Shown here: in pieces, positions 57,009 through 64,000 of the stretch | Position numbering within the stretch: the first letter of the stretch is position 1 | Layout: each line of letters starts with the position of its first letter | From: Streptomyces sp. NRRL B-1347 | Lineage (GTDB): Bacteria; Actinomycetota; Actinomycetes; Streptomycetales; Streptomycetaceae | DNA length: 64,000 nucleotides | Assembly (NCBI RefSeq): GCF_000720325.1 | Contig: NZ_JOJM01000041.1 | Location: 1 to 64,000, forward strand | Reading direction: 5' to 3' | The notes under the pieces: generated by a model | The model's input: the letters and a program-made list of their open reading frames with translations, nothing else | The model's database searches: none | Told to the model about the DNA's origin: nothing | Position numbers and translations under genes: made by a program

Positions 57009-58619
57009 ATGTCCGGGACGACCACGGCCGCCGCTCCATCCGGCCGTCGGCCCCCCGGCGCGGGCGCCAACCGCTGGGTCGTGCTCGTCGTCCTCTGCGT
57101 CAGCCTGCTGCTCGTCGCCGTCGACGCCACCGTCCTGCACGTCGCCGTGCCCGCCGTCACCGAGGACCTCAAGCCCGGCGCGATCGAGCTGCTGTGGATC
57201 GTGGACATCTATCCGCTGGTCTGCGCCTCGCTGCTCATCCTGTTCGGCACTCTCGGCGACCGCGTCGGGCGCAGACGCGTGCTGCTGCTCGGCTACGGCC
57301 TGTTCGGCGTGGCCTCGGCGGTCGCGGCCCTGGCGGACACCGCGCAGGTGCTCATCATCGCCCGCGCGCTGCTCGGCGTCGGCGGCGCCATGATCATGCC
57401 CGCGACGCTCTCGATCCTGCGCCAGGTCTTCCCCGACCGGCGCGAGCGGGCGCTCGCCATCGGCATCTGGAGCGCGGTGGCAGCCGTGGGCGCGGCCGTC
57501 GGCCCGCTGCTCGGCGGCTTCCTCCTCGAACACTTCTGGTGGGGCTCGGTCTTCCTCATCAACATCCCGCTGATGCTCGTCAGCCTGCCCGTCGGCCGCT
57601 GGCTGCTGCCCGAGTCGACCGGCGAGCGCGACGGGCCGTGGGACGTCGTCGGCGCGCTGATGGCGGCGGGCGGCCTCTTCTGCCTCGTCCTCGGCGTCAA
57701 GCGGCTCGGCGGCGGCGAGTCGCCGCTCGGCTCGACGACGCTGCTGTCCCTCGCCGTCGGCACCGGCCTGCTCGTCGCCTTCGTCCGCAGACAGCGGCGG
57801 CGCACGCATCCCCTCGTCGACCTGGCGATGTTCACCCGGCCCGCGTTCAGCACGTCCGTCGGCTGCATCGTGCTCGCGATGCTCGCCCTCGTCGGCCTGG
57901 AGCTGATCGCCGCCCAGTACCTCCAGCTGGTCCTCGGCCTGTCCCCGCTGGAGACCGGCCTCAGACTCCTGCCGCTCACCATCGCCGCGATGGCCGCGGG
58001 CCTCGCCGGATCCCGGATGCTCCAGCGCTTCGGGCCGCGCCGCATGGTCGCCTGCGGCTTCGGCCTCACCGCGCTCGCCGTGGTCGCGCTGACCGGCATG
58101 GGCGGCGAGGACAACGCCCCGCTGCTGCTCGTCGGCTTCGTGCTGCTCGGCTTCGGCCTGGAGACCACGCTCTTCGGGGCGTACGAGTCCATGCTCAGCG
58201 AGGCGCCGCAGACCCAGGCGGGCGGCGCGGCGGCCATCGGCGAGACCTCGTACCAGCTCGGCGCGGGCATCGGCATCGCCCTGCTCGGCAGCGTCATGAA
58301 CGCGGCCTACGCGCCCGGCCTCTCCTCCGTGCGGGGCGTGCCCGCGGCGGACAGCGCGGCCGCCGGGCACTCCCTCGGCGAGGCCTACGAGGTCGCCGAC
58401 CGGCTCGGCGGCGGCCAGGGCGAGGCCCTGCGGGCCGCCGCGCGCGACTCCTTCGTGCACGGCCTGCACGTGACCCTGCTGGTCAGCGCGGGCCTGCTGC
58501 TGCTCGGCGCGCTGGCGGCGCTGCGCCTGCCGCGGCGCATGGACTGCGGCGCCCCCACCGCCCCGGGCATACCCACCCCGCGCGACACCCCGGCCGTCCC
58601 CGCCGACTCGGTCCGCTGA
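57009..58619 (+). CDS. MFS transporter, DHA2 (14-TM) drug exporter type
   Basis: A 536-residue major facilitator with about 14 membrane spans. Motif C-like and D1 regions are VDATVLHVAVPAVTEDL and LWIVDIYPLVCASLLILFGT; motif A is GTLGDRVGRRRVLLLG. The proton-coupled DHA2 family exports antiseptics and antibiotics; substrate unknown. ATG 57009 has GGGAGG at about 56996-57001. No TetR or MarR regulator adjoins it. Confidence 0.9.
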   Translation: MSGTTTAAAPSGRRPPGAGANRWVVLVVLCVSLLLVAVDATVLHVAVPAVTEDLKPGAIELLWIVDIYPLVCASLLILFGTLGDRVGRRRVLLLGYGLFGVASAVAALADTAQVLIIARALLGVGGAMIMPATLSILRQVFPDRRERALAIGIWSAVAAVGAAVGPLLGGFLLEHFWWGSVFLINIPLMLVSLPVGRWLLPESTGERDGPWDVVGALMAAGGLFCLVLGVKRLGGGESPLGSTTLLSLAVGTGLLVAFVRRQRRRTHPLVDLAMFTRPAFSTSVGCIVLAMLALVGLELIAAQYLQLVLGLSPLETGLRLLPLTIAAMAAGLAGSRMLQRFGPRRMVACGFGLTALAVVALTGMGGEDNAPLLLVGFVLLGFGLETTLFGAYESMLSEAPQTQAGGAAAIGETSYQLGAGIGIALLGSVMNAAYAPGLSSVRGVPAADSAAAGHSLGEAYEVADRLGGGQGEALRAAARDSFVHGLHVTLLVSAGLLLLGALAALRLPRRMDCGAPTAPGIPTPRDTPAVPADSVR

Positions 58620-58664
58620 CCGCTGTCCCTGCCGGGAGCCCCCGAGCCCGCCCCTCCCCGACTC

Positions 58665-58719
58665 CTGGGGGCTCCGCCCCCAGACCCGCGCTCCCCGATC
58701 GCCGGAGGGGCTGGCCGCA
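58665..58719. terminator. Hairpin and dispersed repeat after the MFS gene
   Basis: CTGGGGGC (58665-58672) pairs with GCCCCCAG (58676-58683), the common Streptomyces GGGGGCTCCGCCCCC element. It is followed by GACCCGCGCTCCCCG and CGCCGGAGGGGCTGG, another repeat-family remnant. It probably terminates the MFS transcript. Confidence 0.7.
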
Positions 58720-58780
58720 GGCCACCCTGGACGCGTAGCGTCTGGCTACCAGTGCTAGTTAAGCCCCGCCGGAGGTCACC

Positions 58781-59959
58781 ATGCCGTTCCCTCCCTTCGA
58801 CCCCGCCGACCCCCTCGGCGTCGACGACCTGCTCGAACCGGAGGACCTCGCCGTGCGCGACACCGTCCGGTCCTGGGCGGCCGACCGCGTGCTTCCGCAC
58901 ATCGCCGAGTGGTACGAGAGCGGCGAGCTGCCGGGGGTGCGCGAGCTCGCCCGCGAGCTCGGCTCGATCGGAGCGCTCGGCATGTCGCTCACCGGCTACG
59001 GCTGCGCGGGCGCGAGCGCCGTGCAGTACGGGCTCGCCTGCCTGGAGCTGGAGGCGGCCGACTCCGGCATCCGCTCGCTCGTCTCCGTGCAGGGCTCGCT
59101 CGCCATGTACGCGATCTGGAAGTTCGGCTCCGACGAGCAGAAGCAGCGGTGGCTGCCGGGGATGGCCGCGGGCGAGATCATCGGCTGCTTCGGACTCACC
59201 GAGCCCGACCACGGCTCCGACCCCGGCTCGATGCGCACGTACGCGAAGAAGGACGGCACCGACTGGGTCCTCACCGGGCGCAAGATGTGGATCACCAACG
59301 GCTCGGTCGCGGGCGTGGCCGTGGTGTGGGCGCAGACGGACGACGGGATCCGCGGCTTCGCGGTGCCCACCGACGCCCCGGGGTTCTCCGCCCCGGAGAT
59401 CAAGCACAAGTGGTCGCTGCGCGCCAGCGTCACCAGTGAGCTGGTCCTGGACGAGGTGCGGCTGCCCGCCGACGCGGTGCTGCCCGGCGGCACCGGCCTC
59501 AAGGGCCCGCTGAGCTGTCTGACGCACGCCCGCTACGGCATCGTGTGGGGCGCGATGGGCGCGGCCCGCGCCAGCTTCGAGACCGCCGTGGAGTACGCCA
59601 GGACCCGGGAGCAGTTCGGCAGGCCCATCGGCGGCTTCCAGCTCACCCAGGCCAAGCTCGCCGACATGGCGGTCGAGCTGCACAAGGGGATCCTGCTCGC
59701 GCACCACCTCGGGCGGCGCATGGACGCCGGGACCCTCAGGCCCGAGCAGGTCAGCTTCGGCAAGCTCAACAACGTGCGGGAGGCGATCGAGATCTGCCGC
59801 ACGGCGCGCACGATCCTCGGCGCCAACGGGATCTCCCTGGAGTACCCCGTGATGCGGCACGCGACGAACCTCGAGTCGGTGCTCACCTACGAGGGCACCG
59901 TCGAGATGCATCAGCTGGTGCTCGGCAAGGCACTCACCGGAATCGACGCCTTCCGGTGA
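58781..59959 (+). CDS. Glutaryl-CoA dehydrogenase-like acyl-CoA dehydrogenase
   Basis: A 392-residue FAD-dependent acyl-CoA dehydrogenase. RSLVSVQGSLAMYAIWKFG, CFGLTEPDHGSDPGSM and WITNGSVAGVAVVWAQT match the fold. The C-terminal ESVLTYEGTVEMHQLVLGKA with catalytic Glu and LTGIDAF is characteristic of the glutaryl-CoA branch (lysine/tryptophan degradation). GGAGG at about 58770-58774 supports ATG 58781. It ends nine bases from the convergent sepF-like gene. Confidence 0.88.
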   Translation: MPFPPFDPADPLGVDDLLEPEDLAVRDTVRSWAADRVLPHIAEWYESGELPGVRELARELGSIGALGMSLTGYGCAGASAVQYGLACLELEAADSGIRSLVSVQGSLAMYAIWKFGSDEQKQRWLPGMAAGEIIGCFGLTEPDHGSDPGSMRTYAKKDGTDWVLTGRKMWITNGSVAGVAVVWAQTDDGIRGFAVPTDAPGFSAPEIKHKWSLRASVTSELVLDEVRLPADAVLPGGTGLKGPLSCLTHARYGIVWGAMGAARASFETAVEYARTREQFGRPIGGFQLTQAKLADMAVELHKGILLAHHLGRRMDAGTLRPEQVSFGKLNNVREAIEICRTARTILGANGISLEYPVMRHATNLESVLTYEGTVEMHQLVLGKALTGIDAFR

Positions 59960-59968
59960 GGCCCCGCC

Positions 59969-60412
59969 TCAGCTCTGGTTGAAGAAGCCGTCCGCGCGGC
60001 GGCCGGGACCCTCACCGTTGACGATCTCCGTGTGGGCCGGGGTCAGCAGGAAGACGCGGTGCGCCACCCGGTCGATGGACCCGCGCAGTCCGAAGATGAG
60101 CCCGGCCGCGAAGTCCACCACGCGCTTGGCGTCACCGGGCTCCATCGACGTGAGGTTCACGATGACCGGAACCCCGTCGCGGAAGAGCTCGCCGATGCCG
60201 CGGGCGTCGCGGAAGCTGTCCGGCGTGATGGTGCCGATCCGGGCGCCCTTCTCCTCGGCCGCGTCCGTCGCCACCTTCACGCGCGGGTCCGTGACCCAGG
60301 CCTCGGCCTCGGGGCCGTCGGCTCCGTCGTCCTCGTAGCCGTCGTAGTAGCGCTCGTTGTTGTTGTCGTCGACGAGGCCAAGCCAGGCACTCGCCTTGCG
60401 CACCGATCCCAT
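59969..60412 (-). CDS. SepF-like cell-division protein
   Basis: A 147-residue SepF homologue. The N-terminal amphipathic membrane-binding part is short ([14 protein letters not shown]). An acidic linker ([16 protein letters not shown]) leads to the SepF core: [40 protein letters not shown] and [20 protein letters not shown]. It sits far from the dcw cluster, so it is probably one of the SepF-like paralogues that Streptomyces carry besides canonical SepF. ATG 60412 has AGAGGAGG upstream. Confidence 0.9.
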   Translation of the reverse strand: MGSVRKASAWLGLVDDNNNERYYDGYEDDGADGPEAEAWVTDPRVKVATDAAEEKGARIGTITPDSFRDARGIGELFRDGVPVIVNLTSMEPGDAKRVVDFAAGLIFGLRGSIDRVAHRVFLLTPAHTEIVNGEGPGRRADGFFNQS

Positions 60413-60612
60413 GGACGCCTCCTCTCGCTGCGGTCTGCTCGTGTTCCGCACCCCTATCGTCGTCCATGATGCGGATGGTGCGCCAAGGGGATAGACGCCG
60501 CACGGGGGTTTCGTGACGGTACTGGTGCACAGTCAACGGGCCGACACACGTGATTCTTCAAGGGGATTGTCGCGCCCGGCTGCTGACTGAGAGTGAAATA
60601 TGATTTCTCGCG

Positions 60613-60644
60613 GCGTCCGGGTGACGATCGGTGCGTCCGGGTGA
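60613..60644 (+). promoter_or_regulatory. Paired 12-bp direct repeats, 20-bp period
   Basis: GCGTCCGGGTGA occurs at 60613-60624 and exactly again at 60633-60644. A 20-bp period puts both on one helix face, just upstream of a possible -10 (60658-60663), so they may be an activator or repressor site. Confidence 0.5.
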
Positions 60645-60702
60645 ACGGGCCGGTCGATACGATGCCCCAGGTGGGGTCCGTGCCGTGGCGCCGAAACGCC
60701 GT

Positions 60703-60715
60703 TGACGGACCGTCA
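60703..60715. promoter_or_regulatory. Perfect 13-bp palindrome
   Basis: TGACGGACCGTCA is a perfect inverted repeat with a single central base, downstream of the candidate -10 of the DUF5685 gene. It is a plausible dimeric-regulator operator. Confidence 0.4.
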
Positions 60716-60799
60716 GTAGTCGTCCGGCCACGCACCGACCACCGGTGGACCGCGCACGCGACGCGCCGGGCGCACGGGGGAGCACACGGGGGGAACGTC

Positions 60800-62086
60800 T
60801 TGTTCGGAATCGTCAGGCCCTGCGCCCATCGCCTCGGCGACGGGCTCAAGACCCAGTGGATGGCGCACTTGTGCGGGCTCTGTCTCGCGCTGCGCGGGGA
60901 CCACGGGCAGTTCGCACGCGTCGTCACCAACTACGACGGGCTCATCATCTCGGTCCTGACGGAGGCTCAGGCCGAGCGCGCCACCGGCTGGCGGCGCACC
61001 GCGGGCCCCTGCCCGCTGCGCGGCATGCGCACCGCGTCGGTCGCCCGCGGCGAGGGCGCGCGGCTCGCCGCCGCCGTCTCGCTCGTGCTGGCCTCCGCGA
61101 AGGTGCGCGACCACGTCGTCGACGGCGACGGCCTGTTGGCCCGCAGGCCGGTGGCCGCCGCGGCGCGCCGGGTCGCCGGGCACTGGGCCCTGGCGGGCGC
61201 GCGCACCGGCGCCGACGTGGGCTTCGACACGGCCGTCCTCGTCGACGCGGTGGAGCGGCAGGAGGGCATCGAGGCCCTGGCGGGCCCCGGCACGTCCCTG
61301 CTGACCGTCACCGAGCCCACCGAGACGGCCACCGCGGCCGCCTTCGCGCACACCGCCGTCCTCGCGGGCCGCCCCGGCAACGCGGAGCCGCTCGCCGAGG
61401 CGGGGCGGCTCTTCGGCCGGCTCGCGCATCTGCTCGACGCCGTGGAGGACCGGCAGGCCGACGCCGCCGCGGGCGCCTGGAACCCGATCACGGCCACCGG
61501 CGCCACGGCCGCGGAGGCGCGCCGCCTCGCCGACGACGCGCTGCACGGCATCCGGCTCGCGCTCGGCGAGGTGGAGTTCACCGACGCCAAGCTCGCGCAC
61601 TTCCTGCTCGTGCACGAGCTGGCCCGGTCGGTGGACCGGGCGTTCGGGACGGCGTCGTGCGGGCACGCCCCGCACGTGGGGCGCGGCGCGACCGGCCTCG
61701 ACGTGACGGCGTACGACGGTTCGCACGGCGGCCCGTACGGCGGCGGGAGCGGGCAGGGGCCCTACGGCGGTTCCGGAGGCTACGGCGGCGGGTCGCCGTA
61801 CGGGGACGGCGGGGCCCACTACGGCGGCGCGGCCGGGGGTGGCCACGGCGGTTCGGCCGGCGGCGACGGCCACGGCGGCGGAGGCTTCGGCCCCTGGTCG
61901 GGGGAGCCGAAGAAGCCGCGCGGCTTCTGGGCGGGCTGCTTCGTCGCGATCGGCCTGTGCTGCACGTGCCAGCTGTGCTGCGCCCGCGAGTACGAGGGGC
62001 CGTGGTCCCGGAAGAAGCGCAAGGGCGCCTGCCGGGACTGTGACTGCCCGTGCGAGTGCTGCGAGTGCTGTGCGTGCGACTGCTGA
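60800..62086 (+). CDS. DUF5685-family protein with Gly-rich linker and 16-Cys tail
   Basis: A 428-residue protein. The N-terminal domain (about 1-290) begins FGIVRPCAHRLGDGLKTQWM with AHLCGLCLALRGDHGQFARV; it is all-helical by appearance and has conserved Cys/His. Residues about 310-370 are Gly/Ser/Tyr/His-rich (YGGSGGYGGGSPYG). The final 50 residues hold a CCTCQLCC cluster, a basic patch SRKKRKG and a terminal CRDCDCPCECCECCACDC. GGGGGGAA at about 60788-60794 fixes TTG 60800. The Cys tail suggests metal binding or membrane palmitoyl-like anchoring; function unknown. Confidence 0.82.
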   Translation: MFGIVRPCAHRLGDGLKTQWMAHLCGLCLALRGDHGQFARVVTNYDGLIISVLTEAQAERATGWRRTAGPCPLRGMRTASVARGEGARLAAAVSLVLASAKVRDHVVDGDGLLARRPVAAAARRVAGHWALAGARTGADVGFDTAVLVDAVERQEGIEALAGPGTSLLTVTEPTETATAAAFAHTAVLAGRPGNAEPLAEAGRLFGRLAHLLDAVEDRQADAAAGAWNPITATGATAAEARRLADDALHGIRLALGEVEFTDAKLAHFLLVHELARSVDRAFGTASCGHAPHVGRGATGLDVTAYDGSHGGPYGGGSGQGPYGGSGGYGGGSPYGDGGAHYGGAAGGGHGGSAGGDGHGGGGFGPWSGEPKKPRGFWAGCFVAIGLCCTCQLCCAREYEGPWSRKKRKGACRDCDCPCECCECCACDC

Positions 62087-62105
62087 CGTTCAAGGTGACG
62101 CCGGG

Positions 62106-63056
62106 TCAGTCCTTGATCTCCGGCGGTGAGATCCGGGACGTCTCGATCGCTGACGCCCGGGTGCCCCACTTCTTCAGGATGCGGTCGTACGTACCGTCCT
62201 CGATGAGCTGATTGACCGCCGCCTGGAACGCGGGCGCCAGCTTCGTGCCCTTCTTGAACGCGAAGCCCACGTCCAGGCGGTGGAACTCGCCGAGGAACTT
62301 CAGGCCCGGCTGCTGCTTGACCGCGTACCGCAGGCCGTTGATGGTCGACATCACCACGTCGCTGCGGCCCTGTTGCAGGGAGCCCCAGATCGCGCCCTGC
62401 TCGGTGTACGTCTTCACGCTGTACGGCTTCTTGCCCGCGTCCGCGCACACGTGCTTGTTGTCCTCAAGCGTCACCTCGAACGTGGTGCCCGCGCCGGTGG
62501 CCACGTTCAGGCCGCACAGCTGACGGAAGTCCGTGACCTTCTTCAGCTTGCTGTCGTCGCGGACGGCGAAGCCCTGGCCGTCGTTGATGTAGGTGACGAA
62601 GTCGATCGTCCTGCGCCGCTCCTCGGTGACGCCGAAGTTGCCGGTGCCCAGGTCGTACTTGCCGCTGCCGAGGGCGGGCAGGATCGCCTCGAAGCTCGCG
62701 GTCTCCCGCTCCAGACGCAGGCCGAGGGCCTTGGCGACGGCCTGGGCGAAGTCGATGTCCTGGCCGACGACGGTCTTGCCGTCCTCCAGGTACGCGGAGC
62801 CCGGTGGGGTGCCGCCGACGCTGGTGGCGATTCTGAGGGTGCCGCGTTCGCGGACGTCGGGTGGCAGGAGTCCCGCCGCCTTCGCGTCCTTCTCGACCGA
62901 CGACACCACGTCCGTCGTCGGGAGCTTGCCGCTCCCGCCCGCGGACCCCGCGCCCGCCGCGGTGTCGGACGCGTCGCCGGAGCCGCACGCGGTGAGCGCG
63001 AGCGCGGCGGCGGTGATCAGGGCGAAGGCGGAAAGGGACGTGCGGGACGTGCGCAT
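62106..63056 (-). CDS. Family-3 solute-binding lipoprotein (amino-acid ABC importer)
   Basis: A 316-residue lipoprotein, lipobox LTAC with Cys24. The binding fold has RGTLRIATSVGGTPPGSAYL, VVGQDIDFAQAVAKALGLRL, GKYDLGTGNFGVTEERRRTI and LRYAVKQQPGLKFLGEFHRL. Family-3 proteins bind polar amino acids, cystine or opines. The upstream leader-peptide candidate ending in Cys hints at a sulphur amino acid, but this is inference. GGAG precedes the ATG at 63056. The permease gene at 63791 is divergent. Confidence 0.88.
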   Translation of the reverse strand: MRTSRTSLSAFALITAAALALTACGSGDASDTAAGAGSAGGSGKLPTTDVVSSVEKDAKAAGLLPPDVRERGTLRIATSVGGTPPGSAYLEDGKTVVGQDIDFAQAVAKALGLRLERETASFEAILPALGSGKYDLGTGNFGVTEERRRTIDFVTYINDGQGFAVRDDSKLKKVTDFRQLCGLNVATGAGTTFEVTLEDNKHVCADAGKKPYSVKTYTEQGAIWGSLQQGRSDVVMSTINGLRYAVKQQPGLKFLGEFHRLDVGFAFKKGTKLAPAFQAAVNQLIEDGTYDRILKKWGTRASAIETSRISPPEIKD

Positions 63057-63195
63057 GGCGTGACGTTCTCCGGGGTCGGGGCACGGGAGCGGGCCGGGGA
63101 GGGAAGGCGGAGGAAGGGCGAGGGGCAGGCGAGGGGAGGGGTGTGGCCGCGTACGCGTACGCGTGTGAAGGCGGGGGCAACCGCGCGCGGGGCGC

Positions 63196-63386
63196 GGGAG
63201 TTACGGGAGTGCGGACGTACGGGACGGCGTGCGTACGGGGGTACGGACGAGCCGCGCACGGGAGTGCGGAAGTACGGGAGTGCGGAAGTGCCGGAGTGCG
63301 GAAGTGCCGGGGTGCCGGAGTACGGAAGTGCCGGGATGCCGAGGTGCCGGGATGCCGGAGTACGGCCGTGCCGAGTGCCGGAATGC
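63196..63386. repeat. Octanucleotide tandem array, consensus SGGARTGC
   Basis: From 63260 to 63371 the sequence is 14 consecutive 8-bp units: GGGAGTGC, GGAAGTAC, GGGAGTGC, GGAAGTGC, CGGAGTGC, and so on, with a 7-mer and one more octamer to 63386. Less regular units extend left to 63196. The 8-base period rotates all reading frames, so it is not coding. On the minus strand the units read GCACTCCG/GCACTTCC and would be in the leader of the binding-protein mRNA. Confidence 0.85.
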
Positions 63387-63475
63387 CGGAGAAATGTGAG
63401 ACGACCGGTACGGATGGTGGGACGCGGTGGGCGAAGGGCCCGGAGGCGCGGCGGGGCGGTCGGCTCAGGAGAGCG

Positions 63476-63547
63476 TCAACAAGACGCCGACCACACGCGA
63501 CCGAAGTCGATGTGGGAGCGCGTGACCAGCCACTGCTGCGGATGCAT
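63476..63547 (-). CDS. Candidate cysteine-responsive leader peptide (23 aa)
   Basis: A 23-residue open frame, MHPQQWLVTRSHIDFGRVWS then ASC and stop. The block L-x-x-R-x-H-I-D-x-x-R-V-x-x-A-x-C at the extreme C-terminus matches, from memory, short peptides found ahead of sulphur-assimilation and transport genes in Streptomyces. It lies 419 bases upstream of the family-3 binding protein on the same strand. No Shine-Dalgarno precedes ATG 63547, but TTGACG-17-TCCACT ends seven bases before it, implying a leaderless start. An in-frame ATG at 63568 would add seven residues. Confidence 0.6.
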   Translation of the reverse strand: MHPQQWLVTRSHIDFGRVWSASC

Positions 63548-63554
63548 GAGCACA

Positions 63555-63583
63555 AGTGGAACAGGCATCCGGAAGGGCGTCAA
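63555..63583 (-). promoter_or_regulatory. Promoter for the leader peptide and binding-protein transcript
   Basis: On the minus strand TTGACG (63583-63578), a 17-base spacer and TCCACT (63560-63555) precede ATG 63547 by seven bases. The -35 is strong, the -10 is a poor match at its second base. Confidence 0.45.
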
Positions 63584-63644
63584 CTGCGTTGAGACGTACG
63601 GCTCATATTCTGGACGGATGCCTGGGACGGCTTCCGGGACGGCC

Positions 63645-63675
63645 TTGACAGCGGGCGCGACGTGCCACGTAGTCT
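63645..63675 (+). promoter_or_regulatory. Promoter of the divergent permease gene
   Basis: TTGACA (63645-63650), a 19-base spacer and TAGTCT (63670-63675) give a good housekeeping promoter with a leader of about 110 bases before ATG 63791. Confidence 0.55.
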
Positions 63676-63790
63676 CAGGAGACGGACCCGTGCTGAGGGG
63701 CTCGGTCCGTGCGGGCCCGTCGGCCCACCGTGGCCCGCGTGCCGCACGCGGCGCATGTGAAGGCACCACTCGCACCATCGGAGCCTTCGC

Positions 63791-64000
63791 ATGTCATCCG
63801 ACGCCCTCACCAAGGTGGCCGTCCACCGCCCCGATCCCCCCGACCGGCATCCGGCCGAACCGCGCATCGTGCCCCGGCGCCACCTCGGCCAGTGGGCCGC
63901 CGCCCTCGTCGTCGTCGCGGCGCTCGCGCTCGCCCTGAACTCCGTCGTGCGCAACGACGCCTTCCAGTGGGAGGTCGTCGGCGACTACTTCACCACCGCC
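63791..64000 (+). CDS. Amino-acid ABC transporter permease, N-terminal part (cut by window end)
   Basis: The first 70 codons of a HisM/GlnP-type permease. A Pro-rich cytoplasmic start is followed by RRHLGQWAAALVVVAALALA, a first membrane segment, and FQWEVVGDYFTT, typical of the family's region before the transport domain. GGAG at about 63779-63782 supports ATG 63791. The rest lies beyond the window. It presumably works with the divergent binding protein. Confidence 0.8.
   Translation, partial: MSSDALTKVAVHRPDPPDRHPAEPRIVPRRHLGQWAAALVVVAALALALNSVVRNDAFQWEVVGDYFTTA

Larger units (their letters stand above)
60452..60799. other. Divergent intergenic region, sepF-like and DUF5685 genes
   Basis: About 350 bases without a gene. 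It holds two 12-bp direct repeats and a 13-bp palindrome, listed separately, and TACGAT at 60658-60663, a possible -10 for the plus-strand gene. Readings extending the DUF5685 protein upstream into this region lack family resemblance. Confidence 0.55.
63057..63790. other. 734-base divergent region of the amino-acid transporter
   Basis: The region holds, from left to right, a G-rich purine stretch (63070-63140), a CGTACGCGTACGCGT alternating run (63149-63164), the 8-bp repeat array (63196-63386), the minus-strand leader-peptide candidate (63476-63547) with its promoter (63555-63583), and a plus-strand promoter (63645-63675). Confidence 0.7.

Noticed and set aside
60593..60799. N-terminal extension of the DUF5685 protein from an upstream ATG
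   Set aside because: The added residues cross likely operators and promoter; GGGGGGAA and family homology support the TTG at 60800.
63196..63386. CRISPR array
   Set aside because: The unit is only 8 bp with no unique spacers, and no cas genes are nearby.
63143..63592. Coding frame through the octamer array
   Set aside because: The 8-base period rotates the frame, codon use is unlike neighbours, and no homologous domain is seen.

Overview
The window is a gene-dense, roughly 70+ % GC stretch of an actinobacterial chromosome, almost certainly Streptomyces. The rRNA tail at the start reads like Streptomyces 23S/5S, GTG and TTG starts are frequent, third codon positions are strongly G/C, and the gene order (tlyA-nadK-recN; pyrG-nudix-ald-parA-scpA-scpB-rluB-tyrA-cmk-plsC-der; sepF-like) is the conserved core arrangement I recall from this genus. 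Apart from the rRNA end nothing looks like a prophage or an IS element. Several dispersed Streptomyces-type intergenic repeats are present.

Layout. 1-288: end of an rrn operon, with a 5S gene that loses its 3' quarter at about 288. 358-5634: an RGG/TPR protein, a DUF1015 protein, a HAD phosphatase and an iron-siderophore binding lipoprotein. 5656-8664: a divergent DmdR/IdeR-type iron box and the cognate FecCD permeases and ATPase. 8648-14480: SCP2 protein, TlyA methyltransferase, NAD kinase, an FtsX-type permease and RecN. 14857-19639: a GT4 glycosyltransferase, a PucR-type regulator and a GH15 glucosidase/trehalase. 20097-31132: CTP synthase, ADP-ribose pyrophosphatase, a STAND/TPR protein, alanine dehydrogenase, then the segregation block ParA/RHH protein/ScpA/ScpB/RluB. 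31132-34961: paired nucleotidyltransferases that overlap tail to tail, a Rieske protein with its membrane partner, and two small proteins. 35122-39221: TyrA, Cmk, PlsC and Der. 39317-42506: two Streptomyces-type hypotheticals and two Rpf-like lytic enzymes with LysM. 42481-48450: a branched-chain amino-acid-type ABC system containing a LivH-LivM-LivG triple fusion, with its binding protein divergent. 48614-53442: GT4 pair, WYL regulator and an orphan cytochrome oxidase subunit I. 53960-58619: I78 inhibitor, PAP2 phosphatase, GT-C mannosyltransferase-like protein and an MFS exporter. 58781-62086: glutaryl-CoA dehydrogenase, a SepF-like protein and a DUF5685 protein with a cysteine-packed tail. 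62106-64000: a family-3 solute-binding lipoprotein and a divergent amino-acid permease, cut by the window end.

The most unusual points are these. A short minus-strand peptide gene (63476-63547) ending in Cys-stop looks like a cysteine-responsive leader peptide, and the same transcript would carry an 8-bp tandem array (63196-63386) before the binding-protein gene. In the triple-fused Liv protein, the linker between LivM and LivG is encoded by what looks like a common Streptomyces intergenic repeat. Two P-loop proteins (LivF and the STAND protein) have Arg for the Walker A Lys. The 5S gene is truncated. Many genes here have a -10 hexamer only 6-8 nt before the start codon, which predicts leaderless mRNAs. 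Starts were chosen by ribosome-binding sites, overlaps and -10 spacing; functions rest on motifs recognised by eye, not on database searches.
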